Assembly (NCBI GenBank): GCA_026709335.1
Contig: JAPOTE010000069.1
Span: forward strand, 18,657 to 82,656
DNA from: Bacteroidota bacterium
GTDB lineage: Bacteria > Bacteroidota > Rhodothermia > Rhodothermales > Bin80
Reading direction: 5' to 3'
DNA: 64,000 nt
Part shown: piece after piece, positions 9,024-18,649 of the stretch
Numbering within the stretch: position 1 is the first letter of the stretch
Layout of the letters: every line of letters starts with the position of its first letter
Translations under genes and position numbers: made by a program
Notes under the pieces: model-generated
Seen by the model: the letters and a program-made list of their open reading frames with translations, nothing else
The model's database searches: none
What the model was told of the DNA's origin: nothing

Positions 9024-12020
9024 ATGTCAGAAGAAAACCAATCAAACGTGAATGCCTCCAAGAAGGAGGCAATGGATGAGTCAAAAACTGAAAATCATGC
9101 AGAAGTAAATGGAGCCCCGAGTGATGTTGATCATTCAGCAACTCCAGAACCTCAGAATTCTACTGATTCAGTAGATATTAATTCAGAAGACGCTAACTCA
9201 GAGGCCGCCTCCGAGTCGTCTATAGTATCATCCGAAGCTGATGCTGAATCGATTAACGAGGCTTCAACGGCGCCGGAATCTCCTGAGGCGGAATTATCTG
9301 AAACGCACTCCGAGCCGATTGAGCCAAGTGAGGCAGCCGTGGAAGTATCGGTAGAACCACCAGAGAAAATCAGTGAGGTAGCTGATGCGCCTGAAGTGGA
9401 CGCTGAAATATCCGAGCAAGTTTCTCAATCAGTTTCTCCTGCCGAAACAGCTGTGGATTCATCCGAGACAGAAAATAATCTCGTTACCGAGACAGCTTCA
9501 GAGTCACCTGAAACAGAAAGTGAACTCAGTGAAGATGAAGTATCATCCGTGTCGGAAGAATCCAGAGAGGAGCAGCCCAGGATAGGGTATACAGGAGAAA
9601 TTATCGGAGAAGTGGTAAGCCTGTCTAGCCTGGAGGCTGAGCAAGATCCCTTGGAAGAGCAGCAGGCCGGAGCAGATGAATTGATCAAATTGATTGATGG
9701 CTCGCTCAGCAAGGTCTCGCAAGACGAAATCGTGTCAGGACGGATCATATCCGTAGGCGAAAAAGATGTTGTGATTGATATCGGCTTCAAAAGTGACGGA
9801 GTGATCTCCAAGAGCGAGTTTTCCGGTGAAGTTGAGCCCGGAGATGAGGTGGAGGTATATCTTGAGCGACTGGAAAACTATCATGGACAGCTTGTCCTCA
9901 GTAAAGGACGAGCAGAACAGATTCGTCGTTGGGAGCAGGTGGAAGAGGCTTTCCGTAATGGAACGGTATTGGAAGGGACGATTGTTCGTCGGATCAAAGG
10001 GGGCATGATTGTTGACCTCATTGACGGACTGGAAGCATTTTTGCCAGGGTCACAGATTGATATGCGGCCTGTTCGAGATTTTGATTCATACCTTGATCGC
10101 AAGATGGAATTCAAGATCGTTAAAGTCAATGCCGAAAATGAAAACGTAGTCGTTTCTCATAAAGCATTGATTGAGCGTGAGTTAGCTTCTCAGCGTGAGA
10201 GTATTCTTTCCACCATGGAGACGGGGCAAGTTCTGGAGGGAGTTGCCAAAAATATCACCGATTTTGGCGTTTTTGTCGATTTAGGTGGAGTTGACGGGTT
10301 ACTCCATATCACGGATCTCACTTGGGGGCGCATCTCGCACCCAACCGAAGTTGTTTCACTGGATGAAGAACTGAAGGTTGTTGTATTAGAGTATGATCGA
10401 GAGCGGCAGCGTATTTCATTGGGATTGAGGCAATTGCAACCTCATCCTTGGGAAAATATCGAGGAACGCTACAAGCCCGGGGACATTGTAGAAGGAAAAG
10501 TAGTCTCCATCACTGATTATGGTGCATTTCTTGAACTGGAACAGGGTATTGAGGGGCTTGTGCACGTCTCCGAAATGAGCTGGACAGGGCATATTCGCCA
10601 TCCATCGCAACGTGTATCACTGGGCCAGGTAGTCAAGGTCTCCGTTCTCAGTATCGATCATGATACCCAAAAGATCTCGCTTGGAATGAAACAGTTCGAG
10701 GTCAACCCATGGGAGGGGATTGCAATGCGCTATCCCCCTGGAACCGTACTCCGCGGAAGCGTACGCAATATCACACATTTTGGAGCGTTCGTCGAAATTG
10801 AGCCAGGGATTGACGGCTTGGTTCATGTGTCTGATTTATCCTGGACGAAAACGATTCGCCACCCAAGTGAGCTGATCAAGAAGAGGCAGGAATTATCCGT
10901 TGTAGTCCTTGATGTAGATGAAAAGCGGCAACGAATTGCGCTTGGGCACAAGCAAATTGAAACAAATCCGTGGACAAACCTTGCGACAGTTTACGAGGTT
11001 GGAACGGATCACAAGGCCAAGGTGATTCGAATTGATCGTAGAGGACTAACAGTTGAGCTTCCTCTTGAAGTGGAAGCTCTCGTACCCAGAAGCGAGCTTA
11101 AGAAGAAGAATGATGGCGGATTTCCACCTTATCAGGAGGGCGATGAGCTAGATCTTCGAGTTATCCGGCTGGATCCGAATCAGAAGGAAATTGTGATGAG
11201 CGAAACTGCCAAGAAAAGGCAGGAGGAAGCCAAGGCTCGTGAGAAAGAGAATAAAGCCAAGCGTGCAGAGCGTCGTGAAGAAGAAAAAGCTGTTCGTCGT
11301 CATGCCGAACGAGAAAAAATCACTAGTGGACCGACGACCATTGGGGAGATGAGCGGGCTGGAATCCCTTAAGGAAAAAATGGAGGTGAGCCAAGAAATTG
11401 CTTCTGAGGCGAAAACTAAGATCAAAACGGGTACGTCAGCCGCGGAGGTTGCCGAAGAGACGACGGCGGTAGACAGTAAAGAAGATGTTCCTGATGATGC
11501 AACTGAGGTCGAATCGGATCCATCAGTCATCGACGAGGCCACGGAACAGGAGACTGTGGCTGAAATCTCAGAGGTGGACGATAAAGAAGAAGTTCCTGAG
11601 GAAGATGCTCCTGATAATGCAACTGAGGTCGAATCGGATCCATCAGTCATCGACGAGGCCACGGAACAGGAGACTGTAGCTGAAACCTCAGAGGCGGACG
11701 ATAAAGAAGAAGTTCCTGAGGAAGATGTTCCTGATGATGCAACTGAGTCCGAATCAAATCTATCAGTCATTGACGAGGCCACGGAACAGGAGTCTGTAGC
11801 TGAAACCTCAGAGGCGGACAATAAAGAAGAAGCTCCTGTGGAAGACGCTTCTGATGATACAAGTCCGCCCGATACGGACGCAGAGAATGTAGAGCCAGAT
11901 TCTGAAGAATCCGTGCCAGAAGAGGCAATCGAGGACAAGGCAACAAAAAAGGTAGCGGATCTATCTCAAGAAGAGGCATCTGAGCCTGAAACAGAAGATG
12001 GCGCAGATAAACAGGATTAA
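9024..12020 (+). CDS. rpsA: 30S ribosomal protein S1 with long acidic N- and C-terminal extensions
   Basis: mRNA-binding protein of the small ribosomal subunit. At 998 residues it is far longer than the 550-600 usual for S1. Residues 1 to about 215 are a Glu/Ser-rich, low-complexity extension. Six S1 (OB-fold) domains start near residues 233, 312, 400, 486, 572 and 659. Domains 3-5 are the best conserved, with GVFVDLGGVDGLLHITDLTW, GAFLELEQGIEGLVHVSEMSW and GAFVEIEPGIDGLVHVSDLSW. A basic Lys/Arg/Glu helix (about 730-770) follows. The last 200 residues are acidic and include three 40-residue tandem repeats. The frame is intact with housekeeping-like codon use, so I treat the extensions as real. 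It follows cmk after a 152-base leader that may carry autoregulation. Confidence 0.96.
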   Translation: MSEENQSNVNASKKEAMDESKTENHAEVNGAPSDVDHSATPEPQNSTDSVDINSEDANSEAASESSIVSSEADAESINEASTAPESPEAELSETHSEPIEPSEAAVEVSVEPPEKISEVADAPEVDAEISEQVSQSVSPAETAVDSSETENNLVTETASESPETESELSEDEVSSVSEESREEQPRIGYTGEIIGEVVSLSSLEAEQDPLEEQQAGADELIKLIDGSLSKVSQDEIVSGRIISVGEKDVVIDIGFKSDGVISKSEFSGEVEPGDEVEVYLERLENYHGQLVLSKGRAEQIRRWEQVEEAFRNGTVLEGTIVRRIKGGMIVDLIDGLEAFLPGSQIDMRPVRDFDSYLDRKMEFKIVKVNAENENVVVSHKALIERELASQRESILSTMETGQVLEGVAKNITDFGVFVDLGGVDGLLHITDLTWGRISHPTEVVSLDEELKVVVLEYDRERQRISLGLRQLQPHPWENIEERYKPGDIVEGKVVSITDYGAFLELEQGIEGLVHVSEMSWTGHIRHPSQRVSLGQVVKVSVLSIDHDTQKISLGMKQFEVNPWEGIAMRYPPGTVLRGSVRNITHFGAFVEIEPGIDGLVHVSDLSWTKTIRHPSELIKKRQELSVVVLDVDEKRQRIALGHKQIETNPWTNLATVYEVGTDHKAKVIRIDRRGLTVELPLEVEALVPRSELKKKNDGGFPPYQEGDELDLRVIRLDPNQKEIVMSETAKKRQEEAKAREKENKAKRAERREEEKAVRRHAEREKITSGPTTIGEMSGLESLKEKMEVSQEIASEAKTKIKTGTSAAEVAEETTAVDSKEDVPDDATEVESDPSVIDEATEQETVAEISEVDDKEEVPEEDAPDNATEVESDPSVIDEATEQETVAETSEADDKEEVPEEDVPDDATESESNLSVIDEATEQESVAETSEADNKEEAPVEDASDDTSPPDTDAENVEPDSEESVPEEAIEDKATKKVADLSQEEASEPETEDGADKQD
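11481..11860 (+). repeat. 120-bp in-frame tandem repeat, three copies plus a partial fourth
   Basis: Units start at 11481, 11601 and 11721, with a decayed fragment from 11841. The period is exactly 120 bases, that is 40 residues. Units 1 and 2 are nearly identical; units 3 and 4 drift. The encoded unit includes the blocks PDDATEVES, SVIDEATEQETVAE and DDKEEVPEE. It lies inside the acidic tail of S1. Confidence 0.95.
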
Positions 12021-12079
12021 GTCGCAGACAGAAGTCATCTTTCTCATTCAGGTAGAGTATACCCTCATTTCAATGCCTT

Positions 12080-12098
12080 GATTCGGTGAATCGTTTTT
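12080..12098 (+). terminator. Weak rho-independent terminator candidate after rpsA
   Basis: Short hairpin GATTC-ggt-GAATC followed by GTTTTT, 60 bases after the rpsA stop and before the dehydrogenase start. The stem is only five pairs, so support is modest. Confidence 0.35.
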
Positions 12099-12167
12099 GA
12101 TAGATTACTTCTGATCTTGTTGTTCGTATAGTATCCCTGTCATTCTTTCAATCATTCAGCCAGTTAG

Positions 12168-13697
12168 ATGAATAGTTCATCCATTCTCAATTCGTTGGGA
12201 ATTTCTGATCCGGGGCCCGGGTTGTTGATCGGTTCTTCAGAGAATATTGGGGAAGGACCTCGTCTGGAAATCCATTCTCCGATTGATGGCAGTTTGCTTC
12301 GGTCCGTAGGATCGTCATCTCCGGCGGATGTTGCTCGTGGCTGTGAGGCGGCCCATGATGCGTTTCTGTCGTGGCGGATGATTCCCGCTCCCCATAGAGG
12401 AGAGCTAGTCCGCCAATTCGGCCAGGTCTTGCGAGAGCATAAGGAGCAATTGGGGGCTCTGGTTACGTTGGAGGCAGGAAAAATTCGATCAGAGGCCGAA
12501 GGCGAAGTGCAGGAGATGATTGATGTATGTGATTTTGCAACGGGGCTGAGCAGGCAACTCTATGGTCTTACCATTCAAAGCGAACGCCCGGAGCATCGGC
12601 TCATGGAGCAGTGGCATCCATTGGGGCCAGTCGGTATAATTTCGGCATTTAATTTTCCGGTGGCCGTATGGTCCTGGAATACTGCTTTGGCACTGGTTTG
12701 CGGAGATCCTGTTGTTTGGAAGCCCTCCGAAAAAACTCCCCTCACTGCGTTGGCATGTCATCATCTGCTCATGAGGGTTATTCGTGATTTTGACGATGCG
12801 CCGGATGCACTGAGCGTAATTGTCAATGGTGATTCTGAGGCCGGGAAGGCATTGGTTGACTCCCCACATCTGCCCCTGATTTCAGCAACGGGATCCATTG
12901 CAATGGGCCGGGCGGTGGGGCAGCGTGTCGCTGCAAGGCTTGGTCGCTCACTTTTGGAACTGGGAGGCAATAATGCTTTGATTGTTACTCCAAGTGCAAA
13001 CCTCGATCTGGCAGTGAAAGCTATTACCTTTGCTGCCGTTGGAACAGCGGGGCAGCGATGTACTACTCTTCGAAGGCTGATTGTGCACCGAAGTGTCAAG
13101 AAAGAACTGGTGTCGAGACTCCTGAGTGCGTGGGCATCCATACGTATCGGAGATCCACGCGAGGATGATGTATTGATTGGACCACTTATTGATCAGGCAG
13201 CTTCCGAAGCCATGGAGCATGCCCTGTCTTTGGCGGTAAAGCAGGGAGGAAAGATTCACGGAGGGGGGCGAGTTACGTCCAATGTGCCTGCTGGCGGCTT
13301 TTATGTGAATCCGGCTATGGTAGAAATTTCCGCCGATGCGTCGGTTGTACAGACAGAAACGTTTGCACCGATCTGTTATGTACACGAATACGATCAACTT
13401 GAAGAGGCGATCAAGATCCAGAATGAAGTGCCCCAGGGACTTTCCAGTGCCATCTTCACAGACAATGTTCAGGAAGCTGAGATATTTTGTAGCCCCGCCG
13501 GTAGTGATTGCGGGATTGCAAATGTAAATATTGGCACAAGTGGGGCTGAAATTGGTGGCGCGTTCGGAGGAGAAAAGGAAACCGGCGGAGGTCGCGAAAG
13601 CGGATCTGATTCATGGAAAAACTATATGCGCAGAGCGACCAATACAGTCAATTACGGAACAGATATCCCCCTTGCTCAGGGAGTCGAATTTATATAA
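12168..13697 (+). CDS. ALDH7-family aldehyde dehydrogenase (aminoadipate-semialdehyde type)
   Basis: NAD(P)-dependent oxidation of an aldehyde to a carboxylate. The 509-residue protein matches the antiquitin/ALDH7 group closely: PVGIISAFNFPVAVWSWN, LELGGNN with the general-base Glu near residue 264, GTAGQRCTT with the catalytic Cys near residue 298, and the diagnostic C-terminal block GGAFGGEKETGGGRESGSD. ALDH7 enzymes usually act on alpha-aminoadipate semialdehyde (lysine catabolism), but also on betaine and other aldehydes, so the substrate is inferred. The next gene, an aminotransferase, starts one base after this stop, which suggests a two-step amino-acid pathway. Confidence 0.92.
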   Translation: MNSSSILNSLGISDPGPGLLIGSSENIGEGPRLEIHSPIDGSLLRSVGSSSPADVARGCEAAHDAFLSWRMIPAPHRGELVRQFGQVLREHKEQLGALVTLEAGKIRSEAEGEVQEMIDVCDFATGLSRQLYGLTIQSERPEHRLMEQWHPLGPVGIISAFNFPVAVWSWNTALALVCGDPVVWKPSEKTPLTALACHHLLMRVIRDFDDAPDALSVIVNGDSEAGKALVDSPHLPLISATGSIAMGRAVGQRVAARLGRSLLELGGNNALIVTPSANLDLAVKAITFAAVGTAGQRCTTLRRLIVHRSVKKELVSRLLSAWASIRIGDPREDDVLIGPLIDQAASEAMEHALSLAVKQGGKIHGGGRVTSNVPAGGFYVNPAMVEISADASVVQTETFAPICYVHEYDQLEEAIKIQNEVPQGLSSAIFTDNVQEAEIFCSPAGSDCGIANVNIGTSGAEIGGAFGGEKETGGGRESGSDSWKNYMRRATNTVNYGTDIPLAQGVEFI

Positions 13698-13698
13698 G

Positions 13699-14871
13699 AT
13701 GTTGCATCCAGCTCAGCATATCCAGTCCATTCCCCAGAGTGGAATTCGGCGCTTCTTCGATCTTGCAGCTTCCATGGAGAGCGTCATCTCACTAGGGATT
13801 GGTGAACCTGACTTTGTAACCCCTCGTGCGATCATTGATGCTGCTGTCGCTTCGCTGGCGGCGGGGAAGACAGGCTATACATCTAATACAGGATTGCTAG
13901 AGCTTCGCGAGGCTATTTCAGCACATCTCCATCGTCTGTATGGATATCAGGTAGATCCAGATCAGATATTAATCACAATAGGTGCCAGTGAAGCAATGCA
14001 ATTAGCAATGCTATCACTTTTGTCTCCGGGAGATGAAGTTCTGATTCCGGAGCCCTGTTTTGTGTCTTATGGACCAGTCGTGCAGTTTGCTCATGGAAAG
14101 GTTGTCTATGTTCCTACCTGTGCAGAAAATAACTTTGAGGTAACCCCGGAGGACATTTCCAGCAGGATCACTCCTCGAACACGGATGATATATATAGGCT
14201 ATCCGAACAATCCCACCGGAGCTGTCCTGAGGCGAGAGACACTCCAGGAGATAGCTGCCATAGCGGAAGCACACGATCTTGTTCTGGTTTCAGATGAGAT
14301 TTATGATCAACTCATTTATGGAAACGCCAGATTGAAAGGGCATACGAGTGTATGGTCAATTGATATGCTTCGTGAACGTAGCATCATTCTGGGAGGCTTT
14401 TCAAAAGCCTATGCCATGACAGGATGGAGGCTTGGTTATGCGATTGCGCCCCCGTCACTCTATGACGGCCTCTACAAAGTTCATCAATATATGATCATGA
14501 GTGCCCCAACCATCGCACAGTATGGTGCCATAGCCGCGATGGAATCCTGTTCGCCAGATGTGGAACGTATGCGTCAGGCATACGATAGACGCAGAAGGAT
14601 TCTTGTTGATGAATTGCGGGCCGCAGGACTTCCAACATTTGAGCCGGAGGGGGCTTTTTATTGCTTCCCTGATATTCGAAGTACAGGCCTGAGCTCGGAG
14701 GAGTTCGCAGAAAAGCTGATTCATGAAGAATCCGTGGCCGTTGTACCAGGAGATGCATTTGGTCCCAGTGGTGCAGGGTTTGTGCGATGCTCCTATGCCA
14801 CAGCGGACGAGAAGGTTTTAGAAGCAAGTCGGAGGATTCACAGCTTTGTAAAGAGGCAAAAGGGAGATTAA
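13699..14871 (+). CDS. Class I/II PLP-dependent aminotransferase (aspartate/aromatic type)
   Basis: Transfers an amino group from an amino acid to a 2-oxoacid using pyridoxal phosphate. I chose the ATG at 13699 (MLHPAQHIQSIPQSGIRRF), one base after the ALDH7 stop, giving 390 residues; the longer frame to 13531 lies inside the dehydrogenase gene. Seen: SLGIGEPDFVTP, YTSNTGLLELREAI, YPNNPTGAVL, the PLP lysine near residue 236 in GGFSKAYAMTGWRLGY, and a late FVRCSYA arginine region. It is fold type I, close to the PatA/AspC-like subfamily. The exact substrate is not determined. It shares a transcription unit with ALDH7 and the small membrane protein that follows. Confidence 0.9.
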   Translation: MLHPAQHIQSIPQSGIRRFFDLAASMESVISLGIGEPDFVTPRAIIDAAVASLAAGKTGYTSNTGLLELREAISAHLHRLYGYQVDPDQILITIGASEAMQLAMLSLLSPGDEVLIPEPCFVSYGPVVQFAHGKVVYVPTCAENNFEVTPEDISSRITPRTRMIYIGYPNNPTGAVLRRETLQEIAAIAEAHDLVLVSDEIYDQLIYGNARLKGHTSVWSIDMLRERSIILGGFSKAYAMTGWRLGYAIAPPSLYDGLYKVHQYMIMSAPTIAQYGAIAAMESCSPDVERMRQAYDRRRRILVDELRAAGLPTFEPEGAFYCFPDIRSTGLSSEEFAEKLIHEESVAVVPGDAFGPSGAGFVRCSYATADEKVLEASRRIHSFVKRQKGD

Positions 14872-15221
14872 TGATTAGAGGATTGATTGGTGTTGGTGTT
14901 GCAGTGGGGCTCCATCTAGTCTTGGGGTGGGCTTGGACCATAGGTGGTGGAATAGCTGTAGGTTTGTATCACACCAAACGTGCCTGGCTAGCAGGAGGAA
15001 TCTGTGTAGGAGTGAGCTGGGGTGTATTTGTGGCACATGCATTTATTGTGGCTCCTGAGCCAACCATGCGATTGATGGAGGTGATGGGGGGAATATTTGG
15101 CGATCTTCCAAGTTCACTCATACCGGTATTAACGGTTTTCGTGGGTATGCTGCTCGGGGTAGCGGGAGGTGCAGTAGGAGCATCTCTGAAATCCATTTTG
15201 ACACCTTTTCTACTCAAATAA
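14871..15221 (+). CDS. Small hydrophobic membrane protein, function unknown
   Basis: A 116-residue protein whose ATG overlaps the last base of the aminotransferase stop, which supports translation as part of that operon. It is Gly/Val/Leu-rich with three or four likely membrane helices (about residues 3-33, 40-61 and 84-106). A short polar stretch (APEPTMRLMEVMGG) lies between the later helices. I recognise no family and no catalytic motif. It resembles many small conserved membrane proteins, and its role is unknown. Confidence 0.7.
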   Translation: MIRGLIGVGVAVGLHLVLGWAWTIGGGIAVGLYHTKRAWLAGGICVGVSWGVFVAHAFIVAPEPTMRLMEVMGGIFGDLPSSLIPVLTVFVGMLLGVAGGAVGASLKSILTPFLLK

Positions 15222-15266
15222 ATACTTGAGGTATTCACAGATTTCTCCATATAACTGGATTATACG

Positions 15267-16368
15267 ATGATATCTGGATCCGAGATTGAAAGCTTAATGG
15301 AGCGCGCCCAAGCGCTCGGAGGCTATCTTTGACGTTGACAAACGGTCGGAGCGGCTTCAGGTCCTGAATGAAAAACGGCTTGCCCCAAATTACTGGGAGA
15401 ATGCAGAAGCAGCTCAGGAAAATGAGCGTGCCATTGCGTCTGAGAATGAATGGCTTAATGCATACAAAGTTGTATGCGAGCAAGCGGAGGATATTTCTGT
15501 TCTGATAGAACTTTCCGAGGAAGAATCGGAAAATCTCGATGATGAGATTGAGGCAGGCTGCAAAGCGCTACAGACATCCATTGAATCTATGGAATTGCGC
15601 AGTATGCTCTCTGGGGGGGATGATCATCGGAATGCAATTCTTACAATCAATCCGGGTGCTGGTGGAACAGAGAGTCAGGATTGGGCCGAGATGCTTTTGC
15701 GGATGTATACCCGTTATGCGGAGAGGCACGGATACAAGGTCACTCTACTCGGCCATCAGCCGGGGGAAGTTGCAGGGATCAAGAGTGCCTCGCTCGGTAT
15801 TCAGGGAGAATTTGCCTACGGATACCTCAAGGCGGAATCTGGTGTACATCGGCTCGTACGTATTTCTCCATTTGACTCCAATTCACGTCGGCATACCTCC
15901 TTTGCAAGTGTTTTCGTTTATCCTGAAATAGATGACACAATCGAAATTGATTTACGATCGGCCGATATTGAGTTACAGACATTCCGATCGGGTGGTAAGG
16001 GGGGACAGAATGTAAACAAGCTTGATACTGGAGTACGTTTGATCTGGACAGGCGCACTTTCCAATGGAGAGCAAGTTCGCGTAGCTGCAGAATGTACAGA
16101 AGAGCGTAGCCAACTCCAGAATAGAGAGCGGGCGATGACAATGCTCAAGAGCCGCGTCTATCGCTTGGAGCAAGCAATTCAGGAGGAGGAGAAAAATAAA
16201 CGGGAGTCCCAAAAAAAGAGAATAGATTTTGGGAGCCAGATCCGTTCCTATGTATTTCAGCCCTATACGATGGTCAATGACCACCGTACGGAACTCAAGA
16301 TTACCGATGTACAGTCCGTGATGGATGGTGACCTGCACGGCTTTGTCAAGGCATACCTGCTACAGTAA
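15267..16368 (+). CDS. prfB: Peptide chain release factor 2 (programmed +1 frameshift)
   Basis: Recognises UAA and UGA stop codons and triggers peptide release. Translation starts at the ATG at 15267 and runs 21 codons to CTT, is met by an in-frame TGA at 15330-15332, and must shift +1 to continue (GAC at 15331) for another 345 codons, 366 residues in all. RF2 signatures are present: ISPFDSNSRRHTSF contains the UGA-recognising SPF tripeptide, and RSGGKGGQNVNK carries the catalytic GGQ near residue 245. The frameshift site is described separately. nadB starts three bases after the stop. Confidence 0.96.
15315..15333 (+). promoter_or_regulatory. prfB programmed +1 frameshift site
   Basis: The string GGAGGCTATCTTTGAC has the classical arrangement: an internal Shine-Dalgarno-like GGAGG, a short spacer, then CTT TGA C. 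In E. coli the comparable element is AGGGGGTATCTTTGAC. The shift rate rises when RF2 is scarce, which gives autoregulation. The frames on either side are both clearly RF2, so the site is functional by inference from coding continuity. Confidence 0.95.
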
Positions 16369-16371
16369 TTC

Positions 16372-17973
16372 ATGTCGGATCAATATCGGGTAGATTATCT
16401 TGTTTTGGGAAGTGGGATCGCTGGACTCTGGTTTGCGCTTGGCGTTGCAGATTATGGCCAGGTAGCTATTATTACGAAAAAAGAGACTGCCGAATCAAAT
16501 ACCAATTATGCTCAAGGTGGCATTGCGGGTGTCTGGGACAAGAATGATTCCATTGAAAGTCATGTGCATGACACCCTTGTAGCAGGAGCGGGCCTTTGTG
16601 ACGAAGATGTAGTTAGGGAAGTTGTTTCCGAGGGCCCCCGCGAAATTCAAGCCTTGATGGATCTCGGTGCCTCATTTACCAAATCAGAGGGGAAGTTGCA
16701 CCTAGGGCGTGAAGCGGGGCATGCACATGCCAGAATTCTTCATGCTAGTGATACGACTGGTCGGGAGGTGGAACGAGTTCTGATGGAAAAAATCCTGGCT
16801 CACCCTAATATTACAGTCTTTGATTTTCACTACGCAGTAGATCTGATTACAGAGCATCATTTGGGGCAACATGTGACCCGATTGCGACCAGATATCAGTT
16901 GCTACGGCGCCTATGTTCTGGATGAAAAGAACGAGACTGTCTATACATTTCTGGCACGTGTGACACTATTGGCCACAGGTGGATCATGCGCTGTTTACCG
17001 GCACACGACGAATCCGTCCATCGCAACGGGAGACGGAGTTGCCATGGCATATCGTGCAAAAGCCCGCATCGCTAATATGGAGTTTGTGCAGTTTCATCCG
17101 ACTGCACTTTATCAGGGTAAAGTATATGAGGGGCGTGAGTTCCTCGTTTCTGAAGCAGTGAGAGGACACGGCGGCATTTTGTTGAACCGCAGTGGTGAAG
17201 CATTCATGAAGCAGTACGATTCACGAGCGGAGCTGGCTCCACGTGATATAGTAGCTCGAGCAATTGATGACCAGCTGAAGCACCGGGGAGAAGATCATGT
17301 TTTTCTGGATGTTTCACATCTTGATGCTGCTGAAACCGAGCAGGCCTTCCCGTATATCGTAAGGACGTGTCGTGAGGTTGGAATCGATCCAACTGCCGAA
17401 CCAATCCCCGTGGTTCCGGCTGCGCATTATCAGTGTGGTGGTGTACAAACCGACTCAATGGCGAGAACCAGTATTACGGGACTTTTAGCTGCAGGCGAGG
17501 TCGCCTATACGGGATTGCATGGTGCGAATAGACTTGCAAGCAACTCTCTATTGGAAGCGTTAGTATTCAGTCGGAAAGCAATTAATAGTGCCCCGAAAAT
17601 TGCCGCTGAGCGAAGCTTTAATGAAGCTGTTCCAGATTGGGATTCCTCCGGCACCGCACAGCAACGGGAATGGGTCCTCATCTCCCACAATCGGAAAGAG
17701 CTGCAGCGGACGATGTGGAGTTACGTGGGAATTGTTCGATCTGATCTCAGACTTTCTCGGGCACTTCGTCGGACTAAGCTACTTTATGAAGAGGTAGAAG
17801 AGTTTTATGGTCGTACTCGCATTTCCAGCCGGCTGTGCGAGCTCAGAAATCTGATTGCCGTTGCATATCTGGTCATTCGCAGTGCACAGATGCGCAGGGA
17901 GAGCCGAGGTTTACACTACACATTGGACTACCCGGAGCAAGTAGCTGTGGAACGACGGCCAAGTCTGGTTTAA
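16372..17973 (+). CDS. nadB: L-aspartate oxidase
   Basis: FAD enzyme that oxidises L-aspartate to iminoaspartate, the first step of de novo NAD synthesis. The 533-residue protein opens with the dinucleotide-binding motif [13 protein letters not shown], then [14 protein letters not shown] (flavin/substrate region), [28 protein letters not shown] and the C-terminal [22 protein letters not shown] block with its Arg. The length matches the family. The quinolinate partners nadA and nadC are not in the window. The start lies three bases downstream of the prfB stop, which suggests co-transcription. Confidence 0.96.
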   Translation: MSDQYRVDYLVLGSGIAGLWFALGVADYGQVAIITKKETAESNTNYAQGGIAGVWDKNDSIESHVHDTLVAGAGLCDEDVVREVVSEGPREIQALMDLGASFTKSEGKLHLGREAGHAHARILHASDTTGREVERVLMEKILAHPNITVFDFHYAVDLITEHHLGQHVTRLRPDISCYGAYVLDEKNETVYTFLARVTLLATGGSCAVYRHTTNPSIATGDGVAMAYRAKARIANMEFVQFHPTALYQGKVYEGREFLVSEAVRGHGGILLNRSGEAFMKQYDSRAELAPRDIVARAIDDQLKHRGEDHVFLDVSHLDAAETEQAFPYIVRTCREVGIDPTAEPIPVVPAAHYQCGGVQTDSMARTSITGLLAAGEVAYTGLHGANRLASNSLLEALVFSRKAINSAPKIAAERSFNEAVPDWDSSGTAQQREWVLISHNRKELQRTMWSYVGIVRSDLRLSRALRRTKLLYEEVEEFYGRTRISSRLCELRNLIAVAYLVIRSAQMRRESRGLHYTLDYPEQVAVERRPSLV

Positions 17974-18076
17974 GACGGAACAAGTGTATTTGATAGTGGT
18001 TTGCTAGTCTGTGTGGCATTTTTGTTACGATGGGAGTAGATGTCCAGTCGTTTCTGTGCCGCTCGACGGCAGATGA

Positions 18077-18103
18077 GGAGCTCAATTACGAGCCCCTTTT
18101 TTT
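18077..18103 (+). terminator. Rho-independent terminator candidate after nadB
   Basis: Stem GGAGCTC against GAGCCCC with one mismatch, a 6-base loop, then seven T residues. It lies about 100 bases after the nadB stop. Confidence 0.5.
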
Positions 18104-18123
18104 GTTTGATTTAATTTGAACTG

Positions 18124-18156
18124 CGCCCGTCACGCAAGTCGAGACTGGGCGTTTTT
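18124..18156 (+). terminator. Second hairpin plus T-run in the rimP leader (terminator or attenuator)
   Basis: CGCCC and GGGCG pair across 18124-18151 with a bulged GTC/GAC extension, followed directly by TTTTT, 15 bases before the rimP ATG. The position in the leader of the rimP-nusA-infB operon would suit attenuation, but pairing alone cannot show this. Confidence 0.4.
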
Positions 18157-18170
18157 GACATACAGTAGTC

Positions 18171-18632
18171 ATGGACTCAGTTGGACTTGAAGAGCGTGTA
18201 CGCCCGCTGATAGAAGAAATATTGGACACGGGGCCGATATTTCTGGTTGACTTTTCGGTACGCGGCAGCCGCGGCTCTCATGCTGTTGACATCTTTATTG
18301 AAAGTGACCATGCATTGGGGGTGAATCAACTCGCTGAATTAAGTAGGGAGATAGGATTTCTCCTTGATACGGGCGATATCATGCCTGGACCCTATACCTT
18401 AAACGTATCCACACCTGGCGCAGATCGCCCATTGCGCCTTCCAAGGCAGTATAGAAAACATCTTGGACGTACCCTTCGTGTTCATTATCGTAAGAATGAG
18501 GATGCATGTACGGAGATCTGTGGAGAACTTATCGTTGCTGAGGACTCTTCTATTCAGATTCAGAATGGGAAAAGAGCCATAGAAATACTTCATGATGATA
18601 TCCAGTGGGCCAAAGTACAGTTGCCCTGGTAA
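18171..18632 (+). CDS. rimP: Ribosome maturation factor RimP
   Basis: Helps 30S subunit maturation. The 153-residue protein has the N-terminal alpha/beta domain (LEERVRPLIEEILDTGPIFLVD, then an HAVDIFIESDHALGVNQLAELSRE-like core), the LNVSTPGADRPLRLPRQY block typical of RimP, and a C-terminal SH3-like domain. nusA starts 18 bases after its stop. The rimP-nusA-infB order is conserved across bacteria and supports the call. Confidence 0.93.
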   Translation: MDSVGLEERVRPLIEEILDTGPIFLVDFSVRGSRGSHAVDIFIESDHALGVNQLAELSREIGFLLDTGDIMPGPYTLNVSTPGADRPLRLPRQYRKHLGRTLRVHYRKNEDACTEICGELIVAEDSSIQIQNGKRAIEILHDDIQWAKVQLPW

Positions 18633-18649
18633 AACTAAAATTAATCGTG

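Noticed and set aside
11481..11860. CRISPR-like array from the 120-base periodicity
   Set aside because: The repeats are contiguous, in frame and coding; there are no unique spacers.
11300..11938. A 212-codon minus-strand open frame rich in Ser across the S1 tail
   Set aside because: It is the mirror of the Glu/Asp-rich repeat coding in rpsA; low-complexity composition keeps the opposite frame open. No signal, start context or homology.
15589..16368. A shorter prfB start at 15589
   Set aside because: It would drop the N-terminal RF2 domain; the frameshift signal at 15315-15333 explains the apparent missing 5' end.
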